Counted from the stretch's first letter, positions 50,499-59,032 are shown. The stretch is 64,000 nt of DNA from Hoeflea sp. BAL378 (GCF_000759435.1 NZ_JRJG01000067.1:1-64000), one strand, 5' to 3'. Numbers and translations: made by a program. Notes: generated by a model not told the origin, from the letters alone.

Positions 50499-51142
50499 GC
50501 ACGACGCCGACGCCGGAAGCGCTGGCGGAGCTGCGGCTGGGCGACGTCGTCTATCTGGACGGGCTGATCTACACGGCGCGCGAGGGTGTCTACAAGCGCG
50601 CACTGGAGGACAAAGCCAATATCCCGATGGAGCTTCCCTCGGAGAGCGCGGCCAATTTCCATTGCTCGCCCGCCGCCGCCATCAACGAGGACGGGACCTT
50701 CCGGCTGGGCGCCGTGACGGCCACCGCCTCGTTCCGCTTCACCAAGTGGATCGGCGAATGGATGGCCAAGTCGGGCGCCAAGCTGATCATCGGCAAGGGC
50801 GGCATGAGCGCCAAGGACTACAAGCAGCATTTCGTTCCCAACGGCGCGATCTATCTCACCACGGTGGGCTACGGCACCGGGGCGCTGCTCGGCCGCGGCG
50901 TCAAGCGCGTCAAGGCGGTGCACTGGAACAAGGAACTCGGTTTGGCCCAGGCGATGTGGGTGCTGGAGGCCGATAACATGGGCCCTTTCATCGTCGAGAG
51001 CGACCTCGCAGGCAACTCGTTGTTTGAACGCGAGAACGCCAAGATTTCCGCCAACCTCGCCAGGGTGTATGAGGGGACCACGCCCGCCGTGCTCAAACGT
51101 TTCGGCGAGACCGACGACCGTTCCGACGAAATGATCGGATAG
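50462..51142 (+). CDS. Class I fumarase / tartrate dehydratase-like beta subunit
   Basis: 226 residues from the ATG at 50462 (GGGAGACAG upstream). It has the C-terminal-domain fold of class I hydratases: LRLGDVVYLDGLIYTAREG near 25, then MIIGKGGMSAKDYKQHF-like sequence (KLIIGKGGMSAKDY near 105) and TTVGYGTGALLG. It pairs with the alpha subunit, providing the other half of the active site. The 36-bp overlap with the alpha gene implies coupled translation. Confidence 0.88.
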   Translation: MGNPSGPRKIRLSTTPTPEALAELRLGDVVYLDGLIYTAREGVYKRALEDKANIPMELPSESAANFHCSPAAAINEDGTFRLGAVTATASFRFTKWIGEWMAKSGAKLIIGKGGMSAKDYKQHFVPNGAIYLTTVGYGTGALLGRGVKRVKAVHWNKELGLAQAMWVLEADNMGPFIVESDLAGNSLFERENAKISANLARVYEGTTPAVLKRFGETDDRSDEMIG

Positions 51143-51145
51143 GCC

Positions 51146-52252
51146 ATGGCGAACACCGACAACCCGTTTCTGGGCTATTCCGGCCGGATCGACACCAAGG
51201 ACGGCGTCTACAGCCAGTCCGAGGTCGGGCTTGCCAACCGCAATTCGGGCAATCTGCTCGAAACGCTGGCGCTCGACATCACCCCCACCGGGCTGCATTA
51301 CCTGCTCATCCATTTCGACGTGCCGCTCATCGACGCCGGGGCGCATAGGCTCGGCTTCTCCGGCGCGTTCGATGCGCCGTTCGAGCTTGGGCTCGACGAG
51401 ATTAAGGCGCTGCCGCAGGTCACGCTGCCGGTGACGCTGGAATGCGCCGGCAACGGCCGGTCCGGGATTTCGCCGCGCGCGCATTCCATGCCGTGGTTGT
51501 ATGAGGCGGTTGGCACCTCGGAATGGACCGGCACGCCGCTCCGGCCGCTGATCGAGCGGGCGCGGCCGCGCGCCGACGTGGTGGACATCGCCTTTTTCGG
51601 GGCCGATTACGGCTTCGACAAGGGCGTCGGCCACTGTTTCGGCCGTTCGCTCACCCTGGAGCAGATCGCCGATCTCGACGTCATGCTCGTGCACTCGATG
51701 AACGGTCAGCCGCTGCTGCCGCAGCATGGCGCGCCGCTGCGGCTGATCGTGCCGGGCTGGTATGGCATGGCGAGCGTCAAGTGGCTGGGGCGCATCGAGG
51801 CGCTGACCCAGCCCTTTGACGGGTTCCAGCAGGTGCAGACCTACCGCTTCCGCGACTCCGATACGGATCCGGGTCGTCCGGTGACGACGATGCGGGTCAA
51901 ATCGCTGATGGTGCCCCCCGGCGTGCCCGATTGGGGCACGCGCAAGCGCTATCTCGAGCCTGGACCGGTGACACTAGTCGGCCGCGCGTGGTCGGGCGGC
52001 GGCGTGCCTGTGACCCGGGTCGAGGTCGAGCTGGATGGTGTGTGGCGGGAGGCGCGGCTCGAACAACAGACCGGGCGCCATGCCTGGACAAAATGGAGCT
52101 GCGACTGGCTGGCAAGCCCGGGCGACCACGTGCTGCGCTGCCGCGCGACCGACGCCAACGGCGCGGTGCAGCCGCTCGATCCGCCCTGGGATGTGGCCGG
52201 CTTTGCCAACAATGCGGCCCAGAAAGTGCATGTGTTCGTAGCCGAGGGCTGA
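51146..52252 (+). CDS. Sulfite-oxidase-family molybdoenzyme
   Basis: A 368-residue protein with no signal peptide, so cytoplasmic. Residues about 50-230 are the molybdopterin domain: the Mo-ligand Cys in TLECAGNGRSGISP near 100, HGAPLRLIVPGWYGMASVKWL near 193. Residues about 245-365 are the Mo-co dimerisation domain ending DPPWDVAGFANN and VHVFV. The family holds sulfite oxidases and dehydrogenases and also proteins of unknown substrate. Being next to a sulfate-exporter-family gene and a TSUP gene, oxidation of released sulfite is likely. It begins 3 bp after the hydratase beta subunit. Confidence 0.85.
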   Translation: MANTDNPFLGYSGRIDTKDGVYSQSEVGLANRNSGNLLETLALDITPTGLHYLLIHFDVPLIDAGAHRLGFSGAFDAPFELGLDEIKALPQVTLPVTLECAGNGRSGISPRAHSMPWLYEAVGTSEWTGTPLRPLIERARPRADVVDIAFFGADYGFDKGVGHCFGRSLTLEQIADLDVMLVHSMNGQPLLPQHGAPLRLIVPGWYGMASVKWLGRIEALTQPFDGFQQVQTYRFRDSDTDPGRPVTTMRVKSLMVPPGVPDWGTRKRYLEPGPVTLVGRAWSGGGVPVTRVEVELDGVWREARLEQQTGRHAWTKWSCDWLASPGDHVLRCRATDANGAVQPLDPPWDVAGFANNAAQKVHVFVAEG

Positions 52253-52342
52253 CCCCCGGACGAACCACCGCCTTCACCCGAACGAAGCCTGCAACGATTG
52301 CGCCGTCCGCGGCCGCTCAATCCCGAACTGTGACCCAAGTCG

Positions 52343-53356
52343 ATGCATTCCCTTGCCGATCTCGCCTATGTCCGCAAAGCCCGGATCCTGTTTCCGGGCG
52401 TGCTGACATCGCTGACGGTGGCCTTTGCCGCCAAATTCCTCTCCGAGCATTACGGCGCGCCGGTGATGCTGATGGCGCTGCTGCTCGGCATGGCGTTCAA
52501 CTTCCTAGTCGAGGACGGCGGCGCCTGCGTGGCCGGCATCGAGTTTTCCTCCAAAGTGCTGCTGCGCATCGGGGTGGCCCTGCTCGGCCTCGGCATCACG
52601 GTGCAGCAGATCGCCTCGACAGGCTCCGAGGTGCTGCTCATCACGCTCTGCGGGGTGGGACTGACGATCGCCATGGGCCTCGGGCTGTCGCGCTTGCTCG
52701 GCCACGGCCCGCGATTTGGGCTGCTGATCGGCGGGGCCGTGGCCATCTGCGGCGCGTCCGCGGCCCTGGCGATTTCCTCGGTGCTCCCCAAGAGCGAGAC
52801 CCTCGAGCGCGACACGATCTTTACCGTCATCGGGGTGACGGCGCTGAGCACGCTGGCGATGATTGTCTATCCGCTGATCGCCGACGCGCTGGACCTGAGC
52901 GCGGTGGCCACCGGCATTTTCCTGGGCGCCACGATTCACGACGTGGCCCAGGTGGTGGGCGCGGGCTATTCGGTCTCCGAACTGACGGGCGACACCGCCA
53001 CCTTCGTCAAGCTTCTGCGCGTGGCGCTGCTGGTGCCGTTGATCGTCATCCTGTCGCTGGTCTTTTCCGGCTCGCGCGAAGCGGGCACCAAGCGCGCGCT
53101 GCCGATTCCGTTCTTCGTCATCGGCTTTGCCGCGCTGGTGATCGCGGGCTCCTACGACGCCATTCCCGAGCTGGTGAAGGACACGTTGCTGTCGTTCTCG
53201 CGCTGGTGCCTCGTGGTGGCGATCGCCGCGCTGGGCATGAAGACGTCACTGAGAAAGCTCGGCGACGTCGGCGGCAGCGCCATCGTGCTGATCTGCGCGC
53301 TCACGGGCATTCTCGCCGTGTTCGCGCTCACCGCCATCAAGATCAATCTGAACTGA
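52343..53356 (+). CDS. YeiH/TauZ-type putative sulfate exporter
   Basis: A 337-residue polytopic membrane protein, about ten helices. It has the PF03601-type stretches: FPGVLTSLTVAFAAKFLSEHYG near residue 18, GIEFSSKVLLRIGVALLGL, FGLLIGGAVAICGASAALAISSVLP near 130 and FLGATIHDVAQVVGAGYSVS near 190. Relatives in sulfonate-degrading bacteria (TauZ, SuyZ) are proposed to export sulfate. It follows the sulfite-oxidase gene after a 90-bp gap, supporting removal of the oxidised sulfur. Direction and ion are inferred. Confidence 0.85.
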   Translation: MHSLADLAYVRKARILFPGVLTSLTVAFAAKFLSEHYGAPVMLMALLLGMAFNFLVEDGGACVAGIEFSSKVLLRIGVALLGLGITVQQIASTGSEVLLITLCGVGLTIAMGLGLSRLLGHGPRFGLLIGGAVAICGASAALAISSVLPKSETLERDTIFTVIGVTALSTLAMIVYPLIADALDLSAVATGIFLGATIHDVAQVVGAGYSVSELTGDTATFVKLLRVALLVPLIVILSLVFSGSREAGTKRALPIPFFVIGFAALVIAGSYDAIPELVKDTLLSFSRWCLVVAIAALGMKTSLRKLGDVGGSAIVLICALTGILAVFALTAIKINLN

Positions 53357-53377
53357 GAAACCCGGAAGGACAGTCCC

Positions 53378-53707
53378 ATGAGCAAGTTCGTCGACGAACG
53401 CATCTACACCCTCAAGGCCGGCCAGGTGCCGGTGTTCCTCAAGCTCTACGAGGAGGAGGGAATGGAGGTCCAGGTCCGCATTCTCGGCCGGATGGTCGGC
53501 TATTATTTCACCGATATCGGGCCGCTCAACCAGATCGTCCACATGTGGGGCTATGACAGCCTGGACGACCGCTACGAGCGCCGCAAGCTGCTGCAGGCGG
53601 CCCCCCAATGGCAGAGCTACGCCGCCAAGATGCGGCCGCTGGTCACCCATGTCGAGAACAAGATCCTGGTGCCAGCGCCCTTCTTCAACCCGCCGAAGCC
53701 GGGCTGA
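53378..53707 (+). CDS. NIPSNAP family protein
   Basis: A 109-residue small protein of the NIPSNAP/ferredoxin-like fold: DERIYTLKAGQVPVFLKLYEEEG at the start and IVHMWGYDSLDDRYERRKLL near 60, then PQWQSYAAKM. Such proteins occur singly beside catabolic genes; the biochemical role is unknown (perhaps binding or dimer-interface functions like antibiotic-monooxygenase folds). It begins 20 bp after the exporter gene and ends convergent with the TSUP gene. Confidence 0.85.
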   Translation: MSKFVDERIYTLKAGQVPVFLKLYEEEGMEVQVRILGRMVGYYFTDIGPLNQIVHMWGYDSLDDRYERRKLLQAAPQWQSYAAKMRPLVTHVENKILVPAPFFNPPKPG

Positions 53708-53720
53708 GCCGCCGGCTCAG
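53704..53720. terminator. Shared hairpin spanning both convergent stop codons
   Basis: CTGAGCC-GCC-GGCTCAG, a perfect 7-bp stem containing the NIPSNAP TGA and the stop of the opposite TSUP gene. A bidirectional terminator is likely, though there is no T-tract. Confidence 0.6.
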
Positions 53721-54460
53721 ACCAACTCGCCGACGAGGAGGACAAGGCCCGACACCAGCATCAGCGCCACCAGAAGCCGCCTGAACTGCATGTCGCTCAG
53801 CCGGCGGAAGGCCATGATGCCCAGCTGCGCCGCCAACATGGTGGTCGGCAGGGCCAGGCCGATCCAGAGCAGCGTCTGCCGGTCATACGCTCCCTGCGCG
53901 GCCAGGATCACCGCCGAGGCGGTCAGCACGATGACGTTGAAGGGCTGCAGCACGGCCCGCTGCTCGCCCTTGGTCCAGGGCCGCAAGGTGCACCACATGG
54001 TAGGCAGGGCGCCCGACAGCGACGCCGCCCCGCCGAGGACGCCGCCCAGGAAGCCGATCGCGACCTGGGTGTAGACGCGCGCGCCCTGCACCAAGGGCAA
54101 GGACTGGCGGGCAATGAAGAAGACGCCGTAGAGCAGCATGAAGGCGCCGATCGTCAGCTTGAGCGCGCCCGCCTCGATATGCTCGAGCAGGGTTAATCCG
54201 ACGGGCACCCCCGCCAGCGCCGGCAGCAGGAACTGCAGCAGCCGGCCGGGATTGGCGGCAATGCTGGCGCGAACGATGTAGGTGCCCTGCAGGCCACTCA
54301 GCACCGACATGATCAGGACGATGGCGACCGCCTGCTGCGGCGGCATGATGTTGAGCCAGAAGCCCAGGGCGAAAAGCGCCGTGCCGAATCCGGCCAGTCC
54401 GTTGACGAAACCACCGGCCGCCGCGCCCACCAGAAGCAAGACCAGATACTCGGTACTCAT
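53717..54460 (-). CDS. TSUP (TauE/SafE) family permease, probable sulfite exporter
   Basis: 247 residues from MSTEYLVLLLVGAAAGGFVNGLAGFG (54460). About eight hydrophobic helices and the family's repeated G-A/G-G-motif (AAAGGFVNGLAGFGTALF and GFLGGVLGGAASLSGALPT) are present. The family moves sulfite, sulfoacetate or other organosulfur or acid anions. It overlaps the LysR gene by 4 bp and is cotranscribed behind it, on the opposite strand to the SDH-like operon. With a sulfite oxidase and a sulfate exporter nearby, sulfite export is the likely job. Confidence 0.82.
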   Translation of the reverse strand: MSTEYLVLLLVGAAAGGFVNGLAGFGTALFALGFWLNIMPPQQAVAIVLIMSVLSGLQGTYIVRASIAANPGRLLQFLLPALAGVPVGLTLLEHIEAGALKLTIGAFMLLYGVFFIARQSLPLVQGARVYTQVAIGFLGGVLGGAASLSGALPTMWCTLRPWTKGEQRAVLQPFNVIVLTASAVILAAQGAYDRQTLLWIGLALPTTMLAAQLGIMAFRRLSDMQFRRLLVALMLVSGLVLLVGELV

Positions 54461-55371
54461 CCTTCGCTGGCCTGCTTCAGCGTCAGCGGATTGAAGACGC
54501 CGAGCGCGACTGCATCCAGAAGCCGCTGGTGGATCTCGCGGATCGCACGGGGCCGCAGGTTGTCGTTGCGGCTTGCCAGGCCGATCGTCCGGTAGAGGTT
54601 TCCGCGGTCCAACGGCAGATGCTTGAGCGGATGCGAGAGCATGTGCCGCACGCAGGGCCGCGGCACGATGGAGACGCCGAGATTGGCCAGCACCATGCTG
54701 GAAATCGCCTCGAGGCTTTCCAGCTCCATGCTTTCCTTGACCTCGATGCCTGTTTCCTGGAGCCACCGTTCGATCTTCTCGCCCACGACGGCATGGCGCG
54801 AAAAGCGAATGAAGGATTGGGTGCGGAGCAGCTCGATCGGATCGTCGCTCTCGATGTTGGGCGACACCAGGAGTTCCAGCGGCTCCTCCGCGACATCGAG
54901 CCAGGCCAGATTGCGCGGCAGCACCTCGGGCCGCGAGGTGATGGCGGCGTCGAGGGCGCCGCGCTCGACCTGATGCAGCAGCGTGTTGGTCAGTCCGGGC
55001 GTCACCGACACCATCAGTCCGTGGAACGAGTGCTTCAGGGACGATATCGTCAATGGCACGAGGCCCGTCAGGGTTGTCGGAACGGCGCCGAGCCTCACGG
55101 TCCCGCGCAGGCTGTCCTCGCCCAGGATCCCGGGAACCAGGCCGTCATAGGCGGCGATCACGTCCCGGGCCCGCGCCACCAGCGCGCGCCCCATGGGGGT
55201 AAGCTCGGGGGTCCGCCGGCTGCGGTCGAAGATCTTGATGCCCCATTCGGCTTCAAGCGCCTTCATCTGCTGGCTCACCGCCGCATGCGTCATGTAGACG
55301 GCCTCGGCGGCGGCGCTGAATGTGCCGTGCTCATGAACGGCCACGAGGGTTCGCAAGATCCGGATCGTCAC
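54457..55371 (-). CDS. LysR family transcriptional regulator 1
   Basis: A 304-residue regulator: winged helix at the start (LRTLVAVHEHGTFSAAAEAVYMTHAAVSQQMKAL, residues about 5-38) and a periplasmic-binding-fold effector domain. A 17-bp box TGTAAG-TAAAA-TTTACA lies 17 bp upstream of its ATG, and a very similar box occurs upstream of the SDH-like operon at 46280. It therefore probably regulates itself, the TSUP gene and that operon, in response to a substrate or intermediate. Confidence 0.9.
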   Translation of the reverse strand: MTIRILRTLVAVHEHGTFSAAAEAVYMTHAAVSQQMKALEAEWGIKIFDRSRRTPELTPMGRALVARARDVIAAYDGLVPGILGEDSLRGTVRLGAVPTTLTGLVPLTISSLKHSFHGLMVSVTPGLTNTLLHQVERGALDAAITSRPEVLPRNLAWLDVAEEPLELLVSPNIESDDPIELLRTQSFIRFSRHAVVGEKIERWLQETGIEVKESMELESLEAISSMVLANLGVSIVPRPCVRHMLSHPLKHLPLDRGNLYRTIGLASRNDNLRPRAIREIHQRLLDAVALGVFNPLTLKQASEG

Positions 55372-55387
55372 TGTCGGTTGAAACTCA

Positions 55388-55404
55388 TGTAAGTAAAATT
55401 TACA
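55388..55404 (-). promoter_or_regulatory. LysR-type box upstream of LysR 1
   Basis: TGTAAG-TAAAA-TTTACA (5'-TGTAAATTTTACTTACA on the minus strand). It matches the box at 46280-46296 in both half sites and in spacing, with one base different in the right half site. Confidence 0.7.
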
Positions 55405-55531
55405 CTAAATTGTCGCATGGACCGCTTCATAATACAACTGTTTACAGGAAATTCCTGCTTGCTCTGAAGCATAGAGGCCGTTGCGCCGTTGCCCGCCGGC
55501 GCCACGCCGGGGTGTCGGCAGGTGCCGGCGA

Positions 55532-56434
55532 TCAGTTGGGCTGAGTGGAGTCGTCGCCCGGCGCCGATTCCTTTGAGAGGCTCGCCAGTTCGTCCAGCAG
55601 GGTCTGGGCGAGCGCCGCCTTGGCGTGGTCGCGCAGGTAGACGAGGCCGATCGTGCGATAGGCGGGCGGACCGGAGAAGGCGACGCGCCGCACCGGCAGC
55701 GCCAGCGGATCGTGCATCCCGCGCTGGGGAACGATCGAAACGCCGAGCCCGTGGTGCACCATGGTGGTGATCGCCTCGAGGGTGTCGAGCTCCATCATTT
55801 CGTTGACGCGCAGGCGCCGCGTCTTGAGGTAGGCATCGATCAGTTCGCCGACCCAGGCCTGGCGCGTGTAGCGGATGAAGGGATAGGTCGTCAGAAGTTC
55901 CTCCGCGCGCCGCTGCGGCACGTCGGCCGGCGCAATCAGGACGAGCGGTTCGCGCAGAAACGGCGACCACTCGAGACCGGAGGGGCCGTGAACGAGATCG
56001 CTGACGATGGCCGCGTCGACCTTGCCCTGCCGCGCCCGGTCGACCAGGTCCGCCGAAAGGCCCATCGAGAGCTGGATGTGCAGGCGCGGATATTTCGACC
56101 TGAGCGCCACCAGCGCCCGCGGCATCAGGCCGGTAATCACGCTCGGCACCACGCCAAGGCTCAGATGTCCTTCGATCGAGGGTTCCTCCCGCGCCTGGAA
56201 CAGCCGGTCATAGGCCTGAACCGCTTCGGTCGCCTTGCTGACGAAACTGCGTCCCGCATCGCTCAGGACCGGCGGCCGCTTCGAGCGGTCGAACAGTTCG
56301 ACCCCGAGCTCGTTTTCCAGGGACCGGATCTGGACGGTGACCGCCGACTGGGTCCGGCGGACGGCGTCCGCGGCCCCGGCGAAGGAACCGCTTTTCACCA
56401 CAGCCAGAAATGTCTTCACGTCGCGGATGGACAT
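55532..56434 (-). CDS. LysR family transcriptional regulator 2
   Basis: A 300-residue regulator: winged helix (VKTFLAVVKSGSFAGAADAVRRTQSAVTVQIRSLENELG, about 5-43) and effector domain. It is divergent from the SDR gene at 56612. The 178-bp gap between them holds ATTGA-N7-TCAAT (56450-56466), a LysR-type inverted repeat. Regulation of the SDR and perhaps BioY is likely. Confidence 0.88.
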   Translation of the reverse strand: MSIRDVKTFLAVVKSGSFAGAADAVRRTQSAVTVQIRSLENELGVELFDRSKRPPVLSDAGRSFVSKATEAVQAYDRLFQAREEPSIEGHLSLGVVPSVITGLMPRALVALRSKYPRLHIQLSMGLSADLVDRARQGKVDAAIVSDLVHGPSGLEWSPFLREPLVLIAPADVPQRRAEELLTTYPFIRYTRQAWVGELIDAYLKTRRLRVNEMMELDTLEAITTMVHHGLGVSIVPQRGMHDPLALPVRRVAFSGPPAYRTIGLVYLRDHAKAALAQTLLDELASLSKESAPGDDSTQPN

Positions 56435-56449
56435 CTCGCACCTCGTCTA

Positions 56450-56466
56450 ATTGAATAGTTCTCAAT
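56450..56466. promoter_or_regulatory. LysR-type inverted repeat
   Basis: ATTGA-ATAGTTC-TCAAT, T-N11-A type, 15 bp upstream of the LysR 2 start and within the divergent promoter region shared with the SDR gene. The half sites differ from those of LysR 1. Confidence 0.55.
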
Positions 56467-56611
56467 CTAATGTTCTGTATTTTTCGTTTCTTTTCAATCT
56501 ATTTCTGCCGTAAGGTTTCCCGAAATCGCTGGTTTCACTCCTGAGCCCAGCCCGGAAACAGTTCCGGTCAGCGACTGCAGTCGGTCGCTGGCAGGGGATC
56601 CGCGGGGAAAG

Positions 56612-57370
56612 ATGCCGTCACATTCAGCCAAGAGAATTGCAGTCCTGACCGGCGCCGGCGGCGGCATTGGCCAGGTGCTCGCGCGCCGCCTGCTTGCCGA
56701 GGATTATGCCGTCGCGCTGATCGACAAGCAGAGGCCCGACTACGAGGTCGGGGCCGCCGAAGAGGGTAATGTCCTCAGAATGGCGGCCGACGTGACCGAC
56801 GGCGCGGCCTTGCGCGATGCGGCGCGGGATGTGGAGGCGCATTTCGGCGGCGTTCATGTGCTGATGGTCAATGCCGGGATCGGCCCGTCCGGCACGGTGA
56901 GCCAGACCGGTGCGGCGCTCTGGGACGGGGTGCTCGACGTCAACCTCACCGGAGCCTTCAACACCATGCAGGCGTTCCTGCCGGCCATGCGGCGATCGCA
57001 GGGCGTCCGCTCGGTGGTGCTCACGTCCTCGGTGCTGGCGACCCGCGGCGCCCGCAACATGGCCGCCTACGGCGCGTCCAAGGCGGGGGCCATCGGGCTC
57101 ATGCAGTGCTCGGCGCAGGAGTTTGCCGCCGAAGGAATCACGGTCAACGCCCTGGCGCCCGGACCCGTTCAGACCCCGCTTCTGGACAGTCTGCCGGGCG
57201 ACGCGCTGGCCGAGCTCGAGAAGGCGGTCCCCATGAAGCGGCTCGGCACGCCGGATGACGTGGCCAGCGCCGCCGTCTTTCTCGCCGGGCCGGGCGCCAC
57301 GTTCATTACCGGCCAGGTTCTCGTCATCGATGGCGGGCTCAGCGGCCGCGCCTACTGGAGAGACGCCTGA
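56612..57370 (+). CDS. Short-chain dehydrogenase/reductase (SDR)
   Basis: A 252-residue classical SDR. It has TGAGGGIG (cofactor motif, residues about 13-20), NAGIG near 90, catalytic Ser in LTSSVLATRG and YGASKAG (Tyr-x-x-x-Lys, near 153), and the C-terminal ITGQVLVIDGGLSG. An Asp-Lys pair after the second strand (LIDKQRP) suggests NAD(H). The substrate is unknown. It is divergent from LysR 2; a 7-bp hairpin (57381-57399) and bioY follow. Confidence 0.88.
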   Translation: MPSHSAKRIAVLTGAGGGIGQVLARRLLAEDYAVALIDKQRPDYEVGAAEEGNVLRMAADVTDGAALRDAARDVEAHFGGVHVLMVNAGIGPSGTVSQTGAALWDGVLDVNLTGAFNTMQAFLPAMRRSQGVRSVVLTSSVLATRGARNMAAYGASKAGAIGLMQCSAQEFAAEGITVNALAPGPVQTPLLDSLPGDALAELEKAVPMKRLGTPDDVASAAVFLAGPGATFITGQVLVIDGGLSGRAYWRDA

Positions 57371-57380
57371 CCGTGATGCC

Positions 57381-57399
57381 GGACGGGATCGCCCCGTCC
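57381..57399 (+). terminator. Hairpin after the SDR gene
   Basis: GGACGGG-ATCGC-CCCGTCC, a perfect 7-bp stem 11 bp after the stop. It has no T-tract, so it may only reduce read-through into bioY. Confidence 0.45.
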
Positions 57400-57494
57400 G
57401 CGTCGGAGCAGGGGGCTTCCGCCGGACGAACAGACACACCACCACCGCGCGCCGCAGCCGGTCCTGGCCATGCGGACAATGAGAAGAGGAAACC

Positions 57495-58076
57495 ATGACA
57501 ACGCTCTACGAAACGATTTCGAACCGGAGCCAGAAGAGCAATCTGGCGGTTGATCTTCTGGTGGTGCTGGCCGGGTCTTTGCTGATGACCGTGGCGGCCA
57601 AGATCACCATTCCGTTCTATCCGGTGCCGCTGACGGTTCAGACCCTTGTCGCGATCGGGCTAGGCCTGGCGCTCGGGCCCGCGCGCGCGGCGGCGGCCGT
57701 TCTGGCCTATCTGGCGCAGGGGGCGGCCGGCCTGCCGGTCTTCGCCGGGGCGCCGGCAACCGGCCTCGGGCTCGCCTACATGGCGGGGCCGACCGGCGGC
57801 TATCTCATGGGATTCGTTCTCCAGGCGCTGGTCGCGGGCGGGCTCGCACGGCGAGGCTGGGGGCGGAGCCCCGTCTCGGCCATCGGCGCCGGTCTGATCG
57901 CGGCCGCGGCCATCTATCCCACAGGCCTGCTCTGGCTCGGCGTCGTCATCGGTTTCGACAAGCCGCTGTTCGCCCTGGGCCTGTATCCCTTCGTGCTCGG
58001 CGATCTCGCCAAGGCCTGCCTGGCGGCGCTGATCTTCCCGGCGGCCTGGTCGTTGCTCGCGCGCGGCAAGGAGTAA
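57495..58076 (+). CDS. bioY: Biotin transporter BioY
   Basis: A 193-residue S-component of an energy-coupling factor transporter, with six hydrophobic helices. It has the family's KITIPFYPVPLTVQTLVAIGLGLALGPARAAAAVLAYLAQGAAGLPVF-type region in order: YPVPLTVQTLV near 37, LAQGAAGLPVFAG near 75 and GPTGGYLMGF near 97. No BioM/BioN partners are present in the window. It probably supplies biotin to the biotin-carrier protein encoded 4 kb downstream. Confidence 0.92.
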   Translation: MTTLYETISNRSQKSNLAVDLLVVLAGSLLMTVAAKITIPFYPVPLTVQTLVAIGLGLALGPARAAAAVLAYLAQGAAGLPVFAGAPATGLGLAYMAGPTGGYLMGFVLQALVAGGLARRGWGRSPVSAIGAGLIAAAAIYPTGLLWLGVVIGFDKPLFALGLYPFVLGDLAKACLAALIFPAAWSLLARGKE

Positions 58077-58134
58077 GCGGCGGCGCGGGCTGCCCGATCA
58101 GGACAGACGAGGGCCGGCTGAGCCCTCGACCATG

Positions 58135-58174
58135 AAGGCCGGGCACGCCGCTTGAGGGCGACGTGTCCGGCCTT
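58135..58174. terminator. Bidirectional terminator hairpin
   Basis: AAGGCCGGGCACG (58135-58147) pairs with CGTGTCCGGCCTT (58162-58174): a 13-bp stem with one G-U pair and a 14-nt loop, between convergent bioY and the IclR gene. Confidence 0.75.
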
Positions 58175-58175
58175 G

Positions 58176-58997
58176 CTATTGCGAGAACATGTTGTAGGTC
58201 GCCCTGGCACCCTGGGAGAAGGAAATAAGCCGCGCCTGATCCTGCAGGATCCTGCCCCATTCCGGAATGGTTTCCGGCGTGAATTCCTTGCTGGAGCCTG
58301 CCAGCATGACGCATCCGAGCGGCTGCTCCGGCCCGCAGGTGATCAGCGCCCCGATCGCGGAAAAACCGATGAAGTTCTCGTCGAGATTGGTCGAGTAGCC
58401 GCGCGTGCCGATCTGCTCGAGCTCCTGCCGGAATGCTTCGGGATCGGTGATGGTGTTCGGGGTCAGCGCCTCGTAGGGGCCGTCTCCGAGCAGGTCCCGT
58501 TGCTCCTCCGGGGACCGGTTGAGCAACAGCAGCTTCCCCGAGACCGCCACGTGCAAGGGATTGCGCAGCTGCGTGTCGTAGTAGGGGGTGAGCACCCCCG
58601 ACACGCCCGAGATGTCGACCACCAGCCGCTCGTTGCCGATGAAGACGACCAGCGACGACGTCAGCTCCGTGCGCGTCCGTAACAGGCGCAGCGGCTCGAA
58701 AGCGTCGCGCCGCAGGATCTGAAGCGGGTGATACATGGTCAGCGAGCCCATCGCCTTGGAGGCGGCGTGGTAGCGCTTTCCGGTCACGTCCCGCATCACG
58801 TAGCTTGCCTCCATCAACGACTGCAGAATGCGATGCACCGTGCTGTCGGTGAGCTTCACTGCTTCGGCGACCTCATGCAGTGTCAGCGGTCGGGACGATT
58901 CCACCAGGACCTCGATGACCGCCAGGCCCCGCTTCAGGGCGCCCGTATCCTGAGCGCCGTCAGGCATTGTCTGGTATTTCGGCGTTCGCGCTTTCAT
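58176..58997 (-). CDS. IclR family transcriptional regulator
   Basis: A 273-residue regulator. The winged helix lies at about residues 20-75 (GLAVIEVLVESSRPLTLHEVAEAVKLTDSTVHRILQSL order), and the C-terminal effector domain at about 90-260, with FIGFSAIGA near 215. It is divergent from the ABC transporter operon at 59174. An AT-rich inverted repeat TGAAAT-CATA-ATTCCA (59017-59032) lies in the 176-bp gap and is a candidate operator. It probably controls that operon with its substrate as signal. Confidence 0.9.
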   Translation of the reverse strand: MKARTPKYQTMPDGAQDTGALKRGLAVIEVLVESSRPLTLHEVAEAVKLTDSTVHRILQSLMEASYVMRDVTGKRYHAASKAMGSLTMYHPLQILRRDAFEPLRLLRTRTELTSSLVVFIGNERLVVDISGVSGVLTPYYDTQLRNPLHVAVSGKLLLLNRSPEEQRDLLGDGPYEALTPNTITDPEAFRQELEQIGTRGYSTNLDENFIGFSAIGALITCGPEQPLGCVMLAGSSKEFTPETIPEWGRILQDQARLISFSQGARATYNMFSQ

Positions 58998-59016
58998 TGG
59001 GTATCCTGTCGAAAAA

Positions 59017-59032
59017 TGAAATCATAATTCCA
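59017..59032. promoter_or_regulatory. Candidate IclR operator
   Basis: TGAAAT-CATA-ATTCCA is a 6-bp inverted repeat with one mismatch, 19 bp from the IclR start. A second repeat, CAACA-TTCT-TGTTG, lies nearby at about 59060-59073. Assignment to IclR is by position. Confidence 0.5.
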
